Below, piece by piece: positions 38,290 through 47,812 of a DNA stretch of 64,000 nucleotides. The stretch covers positions 505,977 through 569,976 of the forward strand of contig NZ_FNOG01000003.1 of the NCBI RefSeq assembly GCF_900106525.1, in the 5' to 3' direction. This DNA comes from Lysobacter enzymogenes (GTDB lineage: Bacteria > Pseudomonadota > Gammaproteobacteria > Xanthomonadales > Xanthomonadaceae). Made by a program: the position numbers and the translations under genes. Positions within the stretch are counted from its first letter, which is position 1. Each line of letters starts with the position of its first letter. Under the pieces are notes generated by a model. The model did no database searches and was not told the DNA's origin. It saw nothing but the letters and a program-made list of their open reading frames with translations.

Positions 38290-41200
38290 ATGCCCACGCC
38301 CCTGCGCCGCCGCCTGCGCCTCGCCCGCCGTGCCGTGTTCTACGGCGCGGCGGTGTTGTTGGTGCTGGTGGCGTCGTTGTTGGCGGTGGCCAGCCAGTTG
38401 CTGCCGCTGGTCGAGCGGCATCCGGACAAGGTCGCGGCGTGGCTGAGCCAGCGCGCCGGCCGGCCGGTCGCGTTCGACCGGGTCGAAACCCAATGGACCC
38501 GGCGCGGGCCGCTGCTGCGCCTGGACGGTCTGCGCATCGGCGAGGGCGCGCAGGCGTTCAACATCGGCGACGCCGAAATGCTGGTGTCGCTGTATGCCGG
38601 CGTATTGCCGGGGCAGGCGTTCTCCGAGCTGCGCCTGCGCGGGCTCGACCTGACCCTGGAACGCGCCGACGACGGCCGCTGGAAAGTGCGCGGCCTGCCG
38701 GGGCAGGAACAAACCGAACAAAGCGATCCGCTGTCGGCGCTGGAAGGGCTGGGCGAGCTGCAGGTCATCGACGGCAAGCTGGCGGTGATCGCGCCGAGCC
38801 TGGGCCTGGATGCGCGCGTGCCCAAGATCGACCTGCGCCTGCGCGTGGACGGCGACCGCCTGCGCGCCGGCGCGCGCGCGTGGCCGAGCGTCGGCACGAG
38901 CGGCGCGGCGGCCGCGCCGCTGGACGTGGTGCTGGATTTCGACCGCAAGCGCGGCGACGGCCGTGCTTACGCCGGCGCGGTGCGCGCCGACCTGGCGGGC
39001 TGGTCGCCGCTGCTGAAAGTGGCCGGCATCCGGATCGAGTCGGGGCAGGGCCGCGCCCAGGCCTGGGCCGACCTGCGCGGGCACCGGGTCGCCGGGGTGA
39101 TGGTGTCGGCGGCGCTGGACCGGGTCGGCTTGCGCGCCGAGCGCAGCGCGCCGGCGTCGGCACCGCCCACGGCGGCGTCGACCTCGGTGCCGGCGGCGAT
39201 CGCCGCGGCCGCGGCGCCTGTCGCCGTCGCTGTGGCTGGGCCTTCCGGTCAGGCAGCCGCGAGCGCAGCGGACAGCGTCGGGGCTGAAGCCCCTCCCACC
39301 AAGGCCGCCGCCGCGACCGCCAAGACCGCGCGCGCCGATGACGCAGCGAACAAAGCGGTGCAGCCGGCGCGGATCGAATTCGACCACGTCGAAACCCTCG
39401 CTCACTACCGCCTGACCGACAACGGCTGGCGCCTGGACGCCTCCAGGCTGCGGATCGGCAACGACCCCAACGTGCAGAGCCTGGACGGGCTGGCCGTGGC
39501 CGGCGGCGAGCGCTACGCGCTGCGCGCCGACCGCATCGACGCCGGCCCGCTGATCGCGGTGGCCGCGCTCAGCGACGCGCTGCCCGAGCGCCTGCGCCAC
39601 TGGTTCGAAACCGCCAAGCCGCGGGTGTCGCTGAGCGATATCGCGGTCAACGGCCACCGCGACGGGCCGATGTTCGCCAGCGCCCGGGTCGATGCGCTGG
39701 GCTTCGATCCGGTCGGGCATTCGCCGGGCCTGCAAGGGCTGGCCGGGCGTTTCCAGGCCGATGCCGAGGGCTTCGCGTTCGATCTCGACGAACGCTCGCC
39801 GATGCGCTTCGACTGGCCGTCGGGCTTCGGCATGCCGCATACGTTCAAGCTGCAAGGCAGCGTCGGCGGCTGGCGCGAAGGCGGCGGCTGGCGCATCGGC
39901 ACCACCGCGTTGCGCATCGACGGCGATGTCGGTTTGCGCGCGCGCGGCGGGATGTGGTGGCAGGGCGACGGCTCGCGGCCGTGGATCGACATCGCCGCCG
40001 ACCTGGACCCGATCAAGCTGCCGACCGCGAAAGGCTTCTGGGTGCGCAGCCAGATGTCGCAGCGTTTGTTGAACTGGCTCGACAACGGCTTGGTCGCCGG
40101 CACTTTGGTCGATGGGCACGCGGTGGTGTCCGGCGATCTCGACGATTGGCCGTTCAACCGCAACAACGGCCTGTTCCACGCCGGCGGCAAGCTGCGCGCG
40201 GCGACGGTGAAGTTCCAGCCCGATTGGCCGGCGGTGGAAGCGCTCGACGCCGACATCGCCTTCGTCGGCGACGGCTTCAGCGTCGAGGGCGGCGGCAAGA
40301 TCGCCGGCGTCGGCGTGCGCAAGGTGCAGGCCGGGATCGAGAGCTATCACGACGGCGTGCTGTACGTGAAAGCCGATACCTCGGCGGAAGCCGGGCAACT
40401 GTTGAACTTGCTGCGGCAGAGCCCGCTGCACAAGGAACACGCCGACACCCTCGACAACCTGCGCGCCAGCGGCCCGGCCGCGGTCGCCTTCGACATGCAG
40501 CTGGCGCTGCGCGAGGGCGGGCGCACCACGCTCAACGGCGGGATCGAATTGACCGACGCCAAGCTCGCCGATCCGCGCTGGAAGGTCGCGTTCGAACAGG
40601 TGCGCGGCCACGCCGAATTCGGCCGCAGCGGTTTCCGCGCCGAGGATCTGGCGGTGCTGCACGACGGCGCGCCGGGCAAGCTGTCGCTGCGCGCCGGCGA
40701 AGACTACGTGCGCGACAAGGCCAACGCGTTCGAGGCCGGGCTGGACGCGATCTCGGGCGCCGACGAGCTGATCGTGCGCGGGCCGGACGATCTGGCCTGG
40801 CTCAAGGAGTATCTGGACGGGCGCTCGCTGTGGACGGTGGGCATCTCGATTCCCAAGAGCGCGCCGGCCGCGCCGGGCAAGCCGGCAACGGCGGCGCCGA
40901 CGATGCTGAGCCTGCAGTCGAATCTGGTCGGCACGGCATTGACCTTGCCGCCGCCGCTCAACAAGGCCGCGGCCACGTCGCTGCAGACCAGCGTGGAAAC
41001 CCCGCTGCCGCTGGGCAGCGGCGATGTGCGCGTGGCTCTGGGCAACACCCTGGCGCTGCGCGCGCGCAACAGCAACGGCAAGACCGGCGTGCGCGCGGTG
41101 TTCGGCGCCAACCGGGTCGACGAGCTGCCGCCGGCCAGCGGCCTGGCGGTCAGCGGCCGGGTCGACGTGCTGGAGGCGATCGACTGGATCGCGCTCGCCC

Positions 41201-42396
41201 ACGGCGACGGTTCCGACGACAGCCTGCCGTTGCAGCGCGTCGACGTGACCGCGCAGCGCCTGCAACTGCTCGGCGGCGTGTTCCCCAACACCCGCCTGGT
41301 GGTGGTGCCGGCCGCGCGCGGCGCGACTGCGGTGCGCGCCGAAGGCGCGGCGCTGGAGGGCGCGGTGATGATTCCCGGCGGCGAAGGCGGCGCCATCGCC
41401 GGCAAGCTCGCGCGCGTGCACTGGAGCGCGGTGGGCGCGGGCGCGACCGCCAGCGGCAATGCCGGCAGTGCCGGCAACGGCGGACATGCGGCCGCGGCCA
41501 ACGCCGCACAGGCCGCGCCCAAGCCGGCCGATGCGTCGATGGATCCGGCCAAGATTCCGGCGCTGACCCTCGACATCGCCGACCTGCGCTTCGGCAGCGC
41601 CGCGCTCGGCAGCGCCACGATACGCACCCGGCCGACGCCGGCCGGCATGCGCATCGACCAGATCAGCACCCGCGGCGACAAGCAATCCATCGACCTCAGC
41701 GGCGACTGGACCGGCCGCGGCGCCGCCGCGCGCACCCACCTGAGCGCGACCGTGGACAGCGGCGACGTCGGCGCGCTGATGACCGGCTTCGGCTTCGGCG
41801 GCCAGATCGGCGGCGGCAAGGGCAAGGCGCGGCTCGATGCGGGCTGGCCGGGCGCGCCGGCCGGGATGGCGCTGGGCTCGCTCGAAGGCACGCTCAACCT
41901 GGACGTGCGCGACGGCCGCCTGATCGAGATCGAACCCGGCGCCGGGCGCATGCTCGGCCTGCTCAGCGTGGCCCAACTGCCGCGCCGGCTGACCCTGGAC
42001 TTCCGCGACCTGTTCTCCAAGGGCTTCGCCTTCGACCGGGTCGGCGGCACCGTGCGCTTCGGCAACGGCAGCGCGCGCAGCGACGATCTGAGCATCGACG
42101 GCCCGGCCGCGAGCATCGCCATCCGCGGCGCCGCCGACCTGCGCGCGCAGAGCTACGACCAGACCATCGAAGTGCGGCCCAAGGCCGCCAACGTGCTGAC
42201 CGCGGTCGGCGCGCTCGCCGCCGGCCCGGTCGGCGCGGCGATCGGCGCGGCCGCCAACGCGGTGCTGCAAAAGCCGCTGGGCAGCCTGACCTCGCGCACC
42301 TACCGGGTGACCGGGCCGTGGAAGGAGCCCAAGGTCGAAGTGGTGACGCGCGAGCAGACCCGCGCGGCCGGCAAGCCGGCGCCGCCGGCGGGTTAG
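38290..42396 (+). CDS. yhdP: YhdP-type large AsmA-like protein
   Basis: Inner-membrane-anchored bridge protein of the AsmA/TamB/YhdP group, thought to carry phospholipids to the outer membrane. The 1368-residue product has one N-terminal membrane segment (VFYGAAVLLVLVASLLAVAS), DUF3971-like repeats through the middle, and a C-terminal AsmA domain with LNLDVRDGRLIEIEPGAGRM and LLSVAQLPRRLTLDFRDLFS, both typical of YhdP. An Ala/Thr/Pro-rich linker at about 290-355 holds an in-frame 27-base piece of the CCCTCCCAC repeat family (residues 329-337, SVGAEAPPT). It follows rng and precedes tldD, the conserved order. Confidence 0.92.
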   Translation: MPTPLRRRLRLARRAVFYGAAVLLVLVASLLAVASQLLPLVERHPDKVAAWLSQRAGRPVAFDRVETQWTRRGPLLRLDGLRIGEGAQAFNIGDAEMLVSLYAGVLPGQAFSELRLRGLDLTLERADDGRWKVRGLPGQEQTEQSDPLSALEGLGELQVIDGKLAVIAPSLGLDARVPKIDLRLRVDGDRLRAGARAWPSVGTSGAAAAPLDVVLDFDRKRGDGRAYAGAVRADLAGWSPLLKVAGIRIESGQGRAQAWADLRGHRVAGVMVSAALDRVGLRAERSAPASAPPTAASTSVPAAIAAAAAPVAVAVAGPSGQAAASAADSVGAEAPPTKAAAATAKTARADDAANKAVQPARIEFDHVETLAHYRLTDNGWRLDASRLRIGNDPNVQSLDGLAVAGGERYALRADRIDAGPLIAVAALSDALPERLRHWFETAKPRVSLSDIAVNGHRDGPMFASARVDALGFDPVGHSPGLQGLAGRFQADAEGFAFDLDERSPMRFDWPSGFGMPHTFKLQGSVGGWREGGGWRIGTTALRIDGDVGLRARGGMWWQGDGSRPWIDIAADLDPIKLPTAKGFWVRSQMSQRLLNWLDNGLVAGTLVDGHAVVSGDLDDWPFNRNNGLFHAGGKLRAATVKFQPDWPAVEALDADIAFVGDGFSVEGGGKIAGVGVRKVQAGIESYHDGVLYVKADTSAEAGQLLNLLRQSPLHKEHADTLDNLRASGPAAVAFDMQLALREGGRTTLNGGIELTDAKLADPRWKVAFEQVRGHAEFGRSGFRAEDLAVLHDGAPGKLSLRAGEDYVRDKANAFEAGLDAISGADELIVRGPDDLAWLKEYLDGRSLWTVGISIPKSAPAAPGKPATAAPTMLSLQSNLVGTALTLPPPLNKAAATSLQTSVETPLPLGSGDVRVALGNTLALRARNSNGKTGVRAVFGANRVDELPPASGLAVSGRVDVLEAIDWIALAHGDGSDDSLPLQRVDVTAQRLQLLGGVFPNTRLVVVPAARGATAVRAEGAALEGAVMIPGGEGGAIAGKLARVHWSAVGAGATASGNAGSAGNGGHAAAANAAQAAPKPADASMDPAKIPALTLDIADLRFGSAALGSATIRTRPTPAGMRIDQISTRGDKQSIDLSGDWTGRGAAARTHLSATVDSGDVGALMTGFGFGGQIGGGKGKARLDAGWPGAPAGMALGSLEGTLNLDVRDGRLIEIEPGAGRMLGLLSVAQLPRRLTLDFRDLFSKGFAFDRVGGTVRFGNGSARSDDLSIDGPAASIAIRGAADLRAQSYDQTIEVRPKAANVLTAVGALAAGPVGAAIGAAANAVLQKPLGSLTSRTYRVTGPWKEPKVEVVTREQTRAAGKPAPPAG
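39274..39300. repeat. GCGTCGGGGCTGAAGCCCCT repeat arm inside yhdP
   Basis: AGCGTCGGGGCTGAAGCCCC followed by TCCCACC matches the arms at 25.9 and 42.5-42.9 kb over 26-27 bases. It is read in frame as SVGAEAPPT in a low-complexity linker of YhdP. No facing arm is present. Confidence 0.85.
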
Positions 42397-42463
42397 GGCG
42401 CTGCCGGCGGGCTAGGGCGTCGCCGGGGCGAGACCTCTGGCTGGGTGCGTTGGACCCGCAGCG

Positions 42464-43066
42464 CGGCGATCCGGGCGGAAAGCGTCGGGGCTGAAGCCCC
42501 TCCCACAAAAGCCCGGCGACGCTGCAATGCAATTGTGGGAGGGCCTTCAGGCCCGATGCTCTTGTCGCAGATCGCAGCGATCCGAATGGAAAGCGTCGGG
42601 GCTGAAGCCCCTCCCACAAAAGCCCGGCGACGCTGCAATGCAATTGTGGGAGGGCCTTCAGGCCCGATGCTCTTGTCGCAGATCGCAGCGATCCGAATGG
42701 AAAGCGTCGGGGCTGAAGCCCCTCCCACAAAAGCCCGGCGACGCTGCAATGCAATTGTGGGAGGGCCTTCAGGCCCGATGCTCTTGTCGCAGATCGCAGC
42801 GATCCGAATGGAAAGCGTCGGGGCTGAAACTCCTCCCACAAAAGCCCGGCGGCGCTGCAGTGCGATTGTGGGAGGGCCTTCAGGCCCGACGCTCTGGTCG
42901 CAGATCGCCGCGATCCGGGCGGAAAGCGTCGGGGCTGAAAGCCCCTCCCACAAAAGCCCGGCGACGCTGCAATGCGATTGTGGGAGGGCCTTCAGGCCCG
43001 ACGCTCTGGTCGCAGATCGCGGCGATCCGGACGGAAAGAGGCAACGCCGAAAGCCCCTCTCACATT
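42464..43066. repeat. Tandem 111-bp palindromic repeat array, five units plus a decayed sixth
   Basis: AGCGTCGGGGCTGAAGCCCC begins at 42481, 42592, 42703, 42814 and 42925, exactly 111 bp apart; a decayed copy lies near 43036. Each unit also holds the facing arm TTGTGGGAGGGCCTTCAGGC and a spacer GCAGATCGCAGCGATCCG. Units 2 and 3 are identical over long stretches. Because 111 is a multiple of three, long open frames run through both strands, but they have no independent start region and I do not call them genes. The array fills the yhdP-tldD spacer. Confidence 0.92.
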
Positions 43067-43178
43067 GATCTGCGCCCAAGCGCCACTATCTAGTGTCTTG
43101 TCCCAGTCCCGCGCCCGCGCCGCCACAGTGGCGCCGCGGACGCCTAAGATGCCCTTTCCCCGCCTACACGGTTCGCTC

Positions 43179-44621
43179 ATGACCCTGCCGATCCAGATCG
43201 CCGAATCCCGCCTCCTCCTGCCCGCCGGGCTCGACGCCAGCGGCCTGGAGCGCAGCTTCGGCACCCTGCTGGGGCCGGGCATCGATTTCGGCGACCTGTA
43301 TTTCCAGCACTCGCGCCGCGAGAGCTGGACGGTCGAGGACGGCATCGTCAAGGACGGCGGCCATTCGATCGAGCAAGGCGTCGGCGTGCGCGCGATCAGC
43401 GGCGAGAAGACCGGCTTCGCCTATTCCGACGAAATCAACAGCGAGGCGCTGCTCGGCGCGGCCAAGTCGGCGCGCGCGATCGCCCGCGACGGCGACGCGC
43501 ACACGCCGCGCGCGCTGGTGCGCGGCGGCGGCCGCTCGCTGTACCGCAGCGAGGATCCGATCGATTCGGTCTCCAACGAGGCCAAGGTCGACGCGCTGCG
43601 CAAGCTCGACCAGTTGCTGCGCGCCGCCGACCCGCGCGTGCGCCAGGTCGTGGTCAGCCTCAACGGCGTGCTCGATACCGTGCTGGTGGCGCGCAGCGAC
43701 GGCGTGCTCGCCGCCGACGTGCGCCCGCTGGTGCGCTTGAACGTGCAGGTCATCGTCGAACACAACGGCCGCCGCGAGAGCGGCTACGCCGGCGGCGGCG
43801 GCCGCTACAGCTACGCCGAACTGCTCGACGGCGGCAAGCCCGAGCGCTTCGCGCGCGAAGCGCTGCGCCAGGCGCTGGTGAACCTGGACGCGGTCGACGC
43901 GCCCGCCGGCGTGATGCCGGTGGTGCTCGGCTCGGGCTGGCCCGGCGTGCTGCTGCACGAGGCGGTCGGCCACGGCCTGGAAGGCGACTTCAACCGCAAG
44001 GGCACCTCCACCTACGCCGGCCGCCTGGGCCAGCGCGTCGCCGCCCCGGGCGTGACCATCGTCGACGACGGCACCCTGGAAGGCCGCCGCGGCTCGCTCA
44101 ACGTCGACGACGAAGGCACCCCGACCAACTGCACCACGCTGATCGAAGACGGCGTGCTGGTCGGCTACATGCAGGACACCCTCAACGCCCGCCTGATGGG
44201 CATGGCGCCGACCGGCAACGGCCGCCGCGAATCCTTCGCCCACCTGCCGATGCCGCGCATGACCAACACCTACATGCTGGCCGGCACGCACGATCCCGAA
44301 GAGATGATCCGCTCGGTCAAGAAGGGCCTGTACGCGGTCAACTTCGGCGGCGGCCAGGTCGACATCACCAGCGGCAAGTACGTGTTCTCGGCGACCGAGG
44401 CCTATCTGATCGAAGACGGCAAGATCACCGCGCCGGTCAAGGGCGCGACCCTGATCGGCAACGGCCCGGAGACCATGCGCAAGGTCAGCATGATCGGCCA
44501 TGACCTGGCCCTGGACGAAGGCGTGGGCGTGTGCGGCAAGGACGGGCAGAGCGTTCCGGTCGGCGTCGGCCAGCCCTCGCTGCTGATCGACGGGCTGACC
44601 GTAGGCGGCACCCAGTCGTGA
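43179..44621 (+). CDS. tldD: Metalloprotease TldD
   Basis: Subunit of the TldD/TldE heterodimer, which trims unfolded peptides (microcin B17 maturation, CcdA turnover in E. coli). The 480-residue product carries the zinc site HEAVGH (260-265) in [20 protein letters not shown] and the C-terminal [19 protein letters not shown]. Full length. The partner gene pmbA lies 0.9 kb downstream, with the darP pair between. The ATG giving MTLPIQI is used; the frame extends upstream only into repeat DNA. Confidence 0.96.
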   Translation: MTLPIQIAESRLLLPAGLDASGLERSFGTLLGPGIDFGDLYFQHSRRESWTVEDGIVKDGGHSIEQGVGVRAISGEKTGFAYSDEINSEALLGAAKSARAIARDGDAHTPRALVRGGGRSLYRSEDPIDSVSNEAKVDALRKLDQLLRAADPRVRQVVVSLNGVLDTVLVARSDGVLAADVRPLVRLNVQVIVEHNGRRESGYAGGGGRYSYAELLDGGKPERFAREALRQALVNLDAVDAPAGVMPVVLGSGWPGVLLHEAVGHGLEGDFNRKGTSTYAGRLGQRVAAPGVTIVDDGTLEGRRGSLNVDDEGTPTNCTTLIEDGVLVGYMQDTLNARLMGMAPTGNGRRESFAHLPMPRMTNTYMLAGTHDPEEMIRSVKKGLYAVNFGGGQVDITSGKYVFSATEAYLIEDGKITAPVKGATLIGNGPETMRKVSMIGHDLALDEGVGVCGKDGQSVPVGVGQPSLLIDGLTVGGTQS

Positions 44622-44636
44622 CGCCTTTGCTGCGGC

Positions 44637-44852
44637 TCAGCGCGCGTCGTCGAGCGCGCGCAGATAGCGCAGCAGCCGGCGCGCGGTGCCGTGGCGATGG
44701 CTTATCGCCTGCGCCTGCTGCACCAGCCGCTTGAGTTCGCGTTTGTCCGCCGTCGGATACTCGAGCGCGAAGGCGTCGATGGCGTCGATGCCTTGCGCGA
44801 TGAAGCGCGTCCGCCAGGTCTCGATGCGCAGCAATCGCTCGTCGATGGTCAT
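44637..44852 (-). CDS. Half-length paralogue of DarP/YjgA (C-terminal half only)
   Basis: The 71-residue product MTIDERLLRIETWRTRFIAQ... aligns to the C-terminal half of the neighbouring DarP: RIETWRTRFIAQGIDAIDAF against [20 protein letters not shown], then EYPTADKRELKRLVQQ against [16 protein letters not shown], and LLRYLRAL against LYRELRAA. It has its own ATG and normal codon use, so it may be expressed rather than a plain remnant. It lies 21 bp downstream of darP on the same strand, so both could share one mRNA. The function could overlap with 50S assembly, but the N-terminal half is missing. Confidence 0.7.
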   Translation of the reverse strand: MTIDERLLRIETWRTRFIAQGIDAIDAFALEYPTADKRELKRLVQQAQAISHRHGTARRLLRYLRALDDAR

Positions 44853-44873
44853 GGCGCGCGCGGGTGCCGCGGT

Positions 44874-45458
44874 TCAGTCGCGCTCGGGCGAGCCGTCTTC
44901 GCTGTCGCTGTTTTCGTCCGCATCGGCGTCGCCCTCGGCGGCGCCGAGGATCGCCGCGCGCAACTCGCGGTACAGCTCGCGGAACGCGTGCGGCGGCTTG
45001 TTGCGCTTGCGCTCGTCGAGCGTGTTGCGCACCAGCTGGCGCATGCGCTGGCGGTCGGCGTGCGGATATTCGTCGAGCAGCTCGGCCAGCGCGGCGTCGC
45101 CGTCGTCGAGCAGGCGTTCGCGCCATTGCTCGACCCGGTGCATCGCCGCGACCTCGCGCCGCGCCGCGTCGCCTTTTTCGTCCATCGCGTCGCGCAGCCG
45201 CTCCAGCGCTTCTTCGTCTTCGCGCCGCATCTGCTTGGCCAGAAACGCCAACTGGCGCTTGTGGGCGACGTGGGCGGTGATGCGCTTGGTCTCGCGGATG
45301 TGCGGCAGCAACGCCTCGGGCACCGGCAGCTTGGCCAGCTGGGGCTCGCTCAGCGCGACCAGTTTTTCCGCCAGCGCCAGCACCTCCAGCGCCTCGCGCC
45401 GGTTCTGGCTGCGGCTGGGGCTGAAAAATTCGCCGGTGTCTTCGTCTCTGCCGCGCAT
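44874..45458 (-). CDS. darP: Ribosome biogenesis factor DarP (YjgA, DUF615)
   Basis: Helical protein that joins late 50S assembly intermediates. The 194-residue product starts [18 protein letters not shown], with the conserved [24 protein letters not shown] opening, then [15 protein letters not shown] and [14 protein letters not shown]. It has an acidic tail ([19 protein letters not shown]) rarely seen in E. coli YjgA. GAGGGA before the ATG at 45458 sets the start. Divergent from pmbA. Confidence 0.92.
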   Translation of the reverse strand: MRGRDEDTGEFFSPSRSQNRREALEVLALAEKLVALSEPQLAKLPVPEALLPHIRETKRITAHVAHKRQLAFLAKQMRREDEEALERLRDAMDEKGDAARREVAAMHRVEQWRERLLDDGDAALAELLDEYPHADRQRMRQLVRNTLDERKRNKPPHAFRELYRELRAAILGAAEGDADADENSDSEDGSPERD

Positions 45459-45490
45459 CGCACTTCCCTCGATAAACTGAACGTTACGAC

Positions 45491-45511
45491 GGCGGCGCCC
45501 ACGGCGCCGCC
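45491..45511. other. 9-bp hairpin in the darP-pmbA divergent spacer
   Basis: GGCGGCGCC / GGCGCCGCC with a CAC loop in the middle of the 71-bp spacer. It could lie in the 5' leader of either gene or overlap an operator. Confidence 0.5.
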
Positions 45512-45529
45512 ACTGCCTAGGATAAGCCA

Positions 45530-46903
45530 TTGAACGCGCAAGCCCTCACCTCCGCCGCCGCCCACACCTTCGCCGACCCGGACGCGCGCCTGGACGCGCT
45601 GGCCGAGCTGTCCCAGCGCCTGCTGGCCGCCGCGCGCGCGCGCGGGGCGAGCCAGGCCGAGGTCTCGTGCTCGGAAGACGCCGGCCTCAACGTCAACGTG
45701 CGCATGGGCGAGGTCGAGACGGTGGAATCCACCCGCGACCGCGGCATCGGCGTCACCGTCTATTTCGGCCAGCGCAAGGGCAGCGCCAGCACCGCGGACC
45801 TGCGCGAGGAAAGCCTGGAATCCACGGTCGAGCAGGCCTGCGCGATCGCCCGCTACACCGAGGACGACCCCGCCGCCGGCCTCGCCGACGCCGAGCTGAT
45901 GGCGCGCGGCGATCGCGATTTCGACACCTGGCATCCGTGGTACATCGATGCCGACCGGGCGATCGAACTGGCCCTGGCCAGCGAAGCGGCCGGGCGCGCG
46001 TTCGATCCGCGCATCGAGAATTCCGACGGCGCCTCGGTCGGCACAGGCGCCAGCCTGGCGGTGTACGCCAACTCGCACGGCTTCCTCGGCCGCGAACGCA
46101 GCACCCAGCACAGCCTGAGCTGCGCGTTGATCGCCGGTCGCGGCGAGGCGATGCAGCGCGACGGCTGGTACACCCTGGGCCTGTCCGCCGACGACATGGA
46201 ATCGGCCGCCTCCGTCGGGCGCCAGGCCGGCGAGCGCACGGTCGCGCGGCTGGCGCCGCGCCAGCTCGCCACCGGCGAGTATCCGGTCCTGTTCGCGGCC
46301 GAAAGCGCGCGCTCGCTGATCGGCCACTTGATCGCCGGAGTCAGCGGCGGCGCGCTGTACCGGCGCGCCAGCTTCCTGCTCGACAGCGCCGGACAAAAAC
46401 TGTTCCCCGAGTGGTTTTCGGTGCGCGAAAACCCGTTCGTGATGCGCGGCCTGCGCTCGACCGCCTACGACGGCGAAGGCGTGGCCACGCACGAATCGAT
46501 GCTGGTCGAAGGCGGCGTGCTGCAGCGTTACGTGCTCGGCAGCTACTCGGCGCGCAAGCTCGGCCTGCACAGCACCGGCAACGCCGGCGGCGTGCACAAC
46601 CTGGAAGTCGCCGCCAACGCCGGCGACTTCGCCTCGCTGCTGCGGCAGATGGGCCGCGGCCTGCTGGTCACCGAACTGATGGGGCAGGGCGTCAACGCCG
46701 TCACCGGCGACTACTCGCGCGGCGCGGCCGGGTTCTGGGTCGAGAACGGCGAAATCCAGTACCCGGTCGACGGCATCACCATCGCCGGCAACCTGCGGCG
46801 CATGTTCGAGAGCTTCGAAGCGATCGGCAACGATGTGGACCTGCGCTCGCACGTGCGCACCGGCTCGATCCTGGTGGGCAAGATGATGGTGGCGGGGGAG
46901 TGA
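45530..46903 (+). CDS. pmbA: Metalloprotease subunit TldE/PmbA
   Basis: Partner of TldD in the heterodimeric peptidase; TldE itself lacks the zinc site. The 457-residue product has [55 protein letters not shown] and NVRxxx-like C-terminal parts ending [17 protein letters not shown], all PmbA-like. No HExxxH. It begins with TTG, preceded by AGGA at proper spacing; no ATG gives a better start. Confidence 0.93.
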   Translation: MNAQALTSAAAHTFADPDARLDALAELSQRLLAAARARGASQAEVSCSEDAGLNVNVRMGEVETVESTRDRGIGVTVYFGQRKGSASTADLREESLESTVEQACAIARYTEDDPAAGLADAELMARGDRDFDTWHPWYIDADRAIELALASEAAGRAFDPRIENSDGASVGTGASLAVYANSHGFLGRERSTQHSLSCALIAGRGEAMQRDGWYTLGLSADDMESAASVGRQAGERTVARLAPRQLATGEYPVLFAAESARSLIGHLIAGVSGGALYRRASFLLDSAGQKLFPEWFSVRENPFVMRGLRSTAYDGEGVATHESMLVEGGVLQRYVLGSYSARKLGLHSTGNAGGVHNLEVAANAGDFASLLRQMGRGLLVTELMGQGVNAVTGDYSRGAAGFWVENGEIQYPVDGITIAGNLRRMFESFEAIGNDVDLRSHVRTGSILVGKMMVAGE

Positions 46904-46964
46904 GCGGCGGCGACAGGGCGACCTGTCGCGGACGTTGTTCGCTGTCTTGCACGCGAACTCTCGC

Positions 46965-47660
46965 ATCGTCGTGCCCGCGAAGGCGGGCATCCAGGGCTTC
47001 ATCGCGGCATGGCTCTGAAGTCTCTGGATCCCCGCGTTCGCGGGGATGACGACTTGGAGAGGCGCGGCGAAACCGACTAGCGGCGAAACCCACCCACCGT
47101 CATGCCCGCGAAGGCGGGCATCCAGGGCTTCATCGATGCATGACTCTGAAGTCTCTGGATCCCCGCCTTCGCGGGGATGACGACTTGGAGACGCGCGGCG
47201 GAACCGACTTGCCGCGCAACCCACCTACCGTCATGCCCGCGAAGGCGGGCATCCAGGGGGCATCGCGGTATGGCTCTGAAGTCTCTGGATCCCCGCCTTC
47301 GCGGGGATGACGACTTGGAGAGGTCGGCGGAACCTACTTGCCGCGACACCCACCTGCCGTCATGCCCGCGAAGGCGGGCATCCAGGGCTTCATTGAGGCA
47401 TGGCTCTGAAGTCTCTGGATCCCCGCGTTCGCGGGGATGACGACTTGGAGAAGCGCGGCGAAACCGACTAGCGGCGAAACCCACCCACCGTCATGCCCGC
47501 GAAGGCGGGCATCCAGGGCTCCATCGAGGCAGGACTCTGAAGTGTTTGGATCCCCGCCTTCGCGGGGATGACGACTTGTAGAGGCGCGGCGAAACCGACT
47601 TGCCGCGAAACCCACTTGCCGTCATGCCCGCGAAGGCGGGCATCCAGGGCTTCATCGCGA
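46965..47660. repeat. Tandem palindromic repeat array, 131-bp period, six units
   Basis: GTCATGCCCGCGAAGGCGGG starts near 46969 and at about 47100, 47231, 47360, 47491 and 47622 (spacings 131, 131, 129, 131, 131). Each unit also has the facing CTGGATCCCCGC(G/C)TTCGCG arm and a spacer such as GACTTGGAGAGGCGCGGCGA. Same family as the 2.7-kb array. It fills the spacer between pmbA and the DUF1800 gene and ends in the middle of a unit at about 47655; 47661-47812 shows no gene. Confidence 0.92.
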
Positions 47661-47812
47661 CGCCGCTCCACCGCTTCGCCCCTGCGTTCGCGCCGCATCC
47701 GCCGCGCCCGTCGCCATCGCGACACCGCCGTCCCCGCTGAACAGGCCTCCCGCCTGTCAACGCCACGCCCCCGCAGCCGTTCCCAGCGACTAGTCCACCG
47801 CCGGGAACCCCG

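Noticed and set aside
36445..42270. A 1941-codon open frame on the minus strand across rng and yhdP
   Set aside because: It lies opposite two well-supported genes; in DNA this GC-rich, antisense frames stay open by chance. The translation is Arg/Ala/Gln/Gly-rich with no domain I recognise.
42393..43093. Periodic open frames through the 111-bp array that look like a repeat protein
   Set aside because: They arise because 111 is divisible by three and the palindromes lack stops. Starts lie inside the repeats or in flanking DNA, with no ribosome site.
46904..47812. Repeat array at 47 kb considered as a CRISPR
   Set aside because: The repeats are palindromic pairs in 131-bp units, the spacers are nearly identical to each other, and no cas gene is near.
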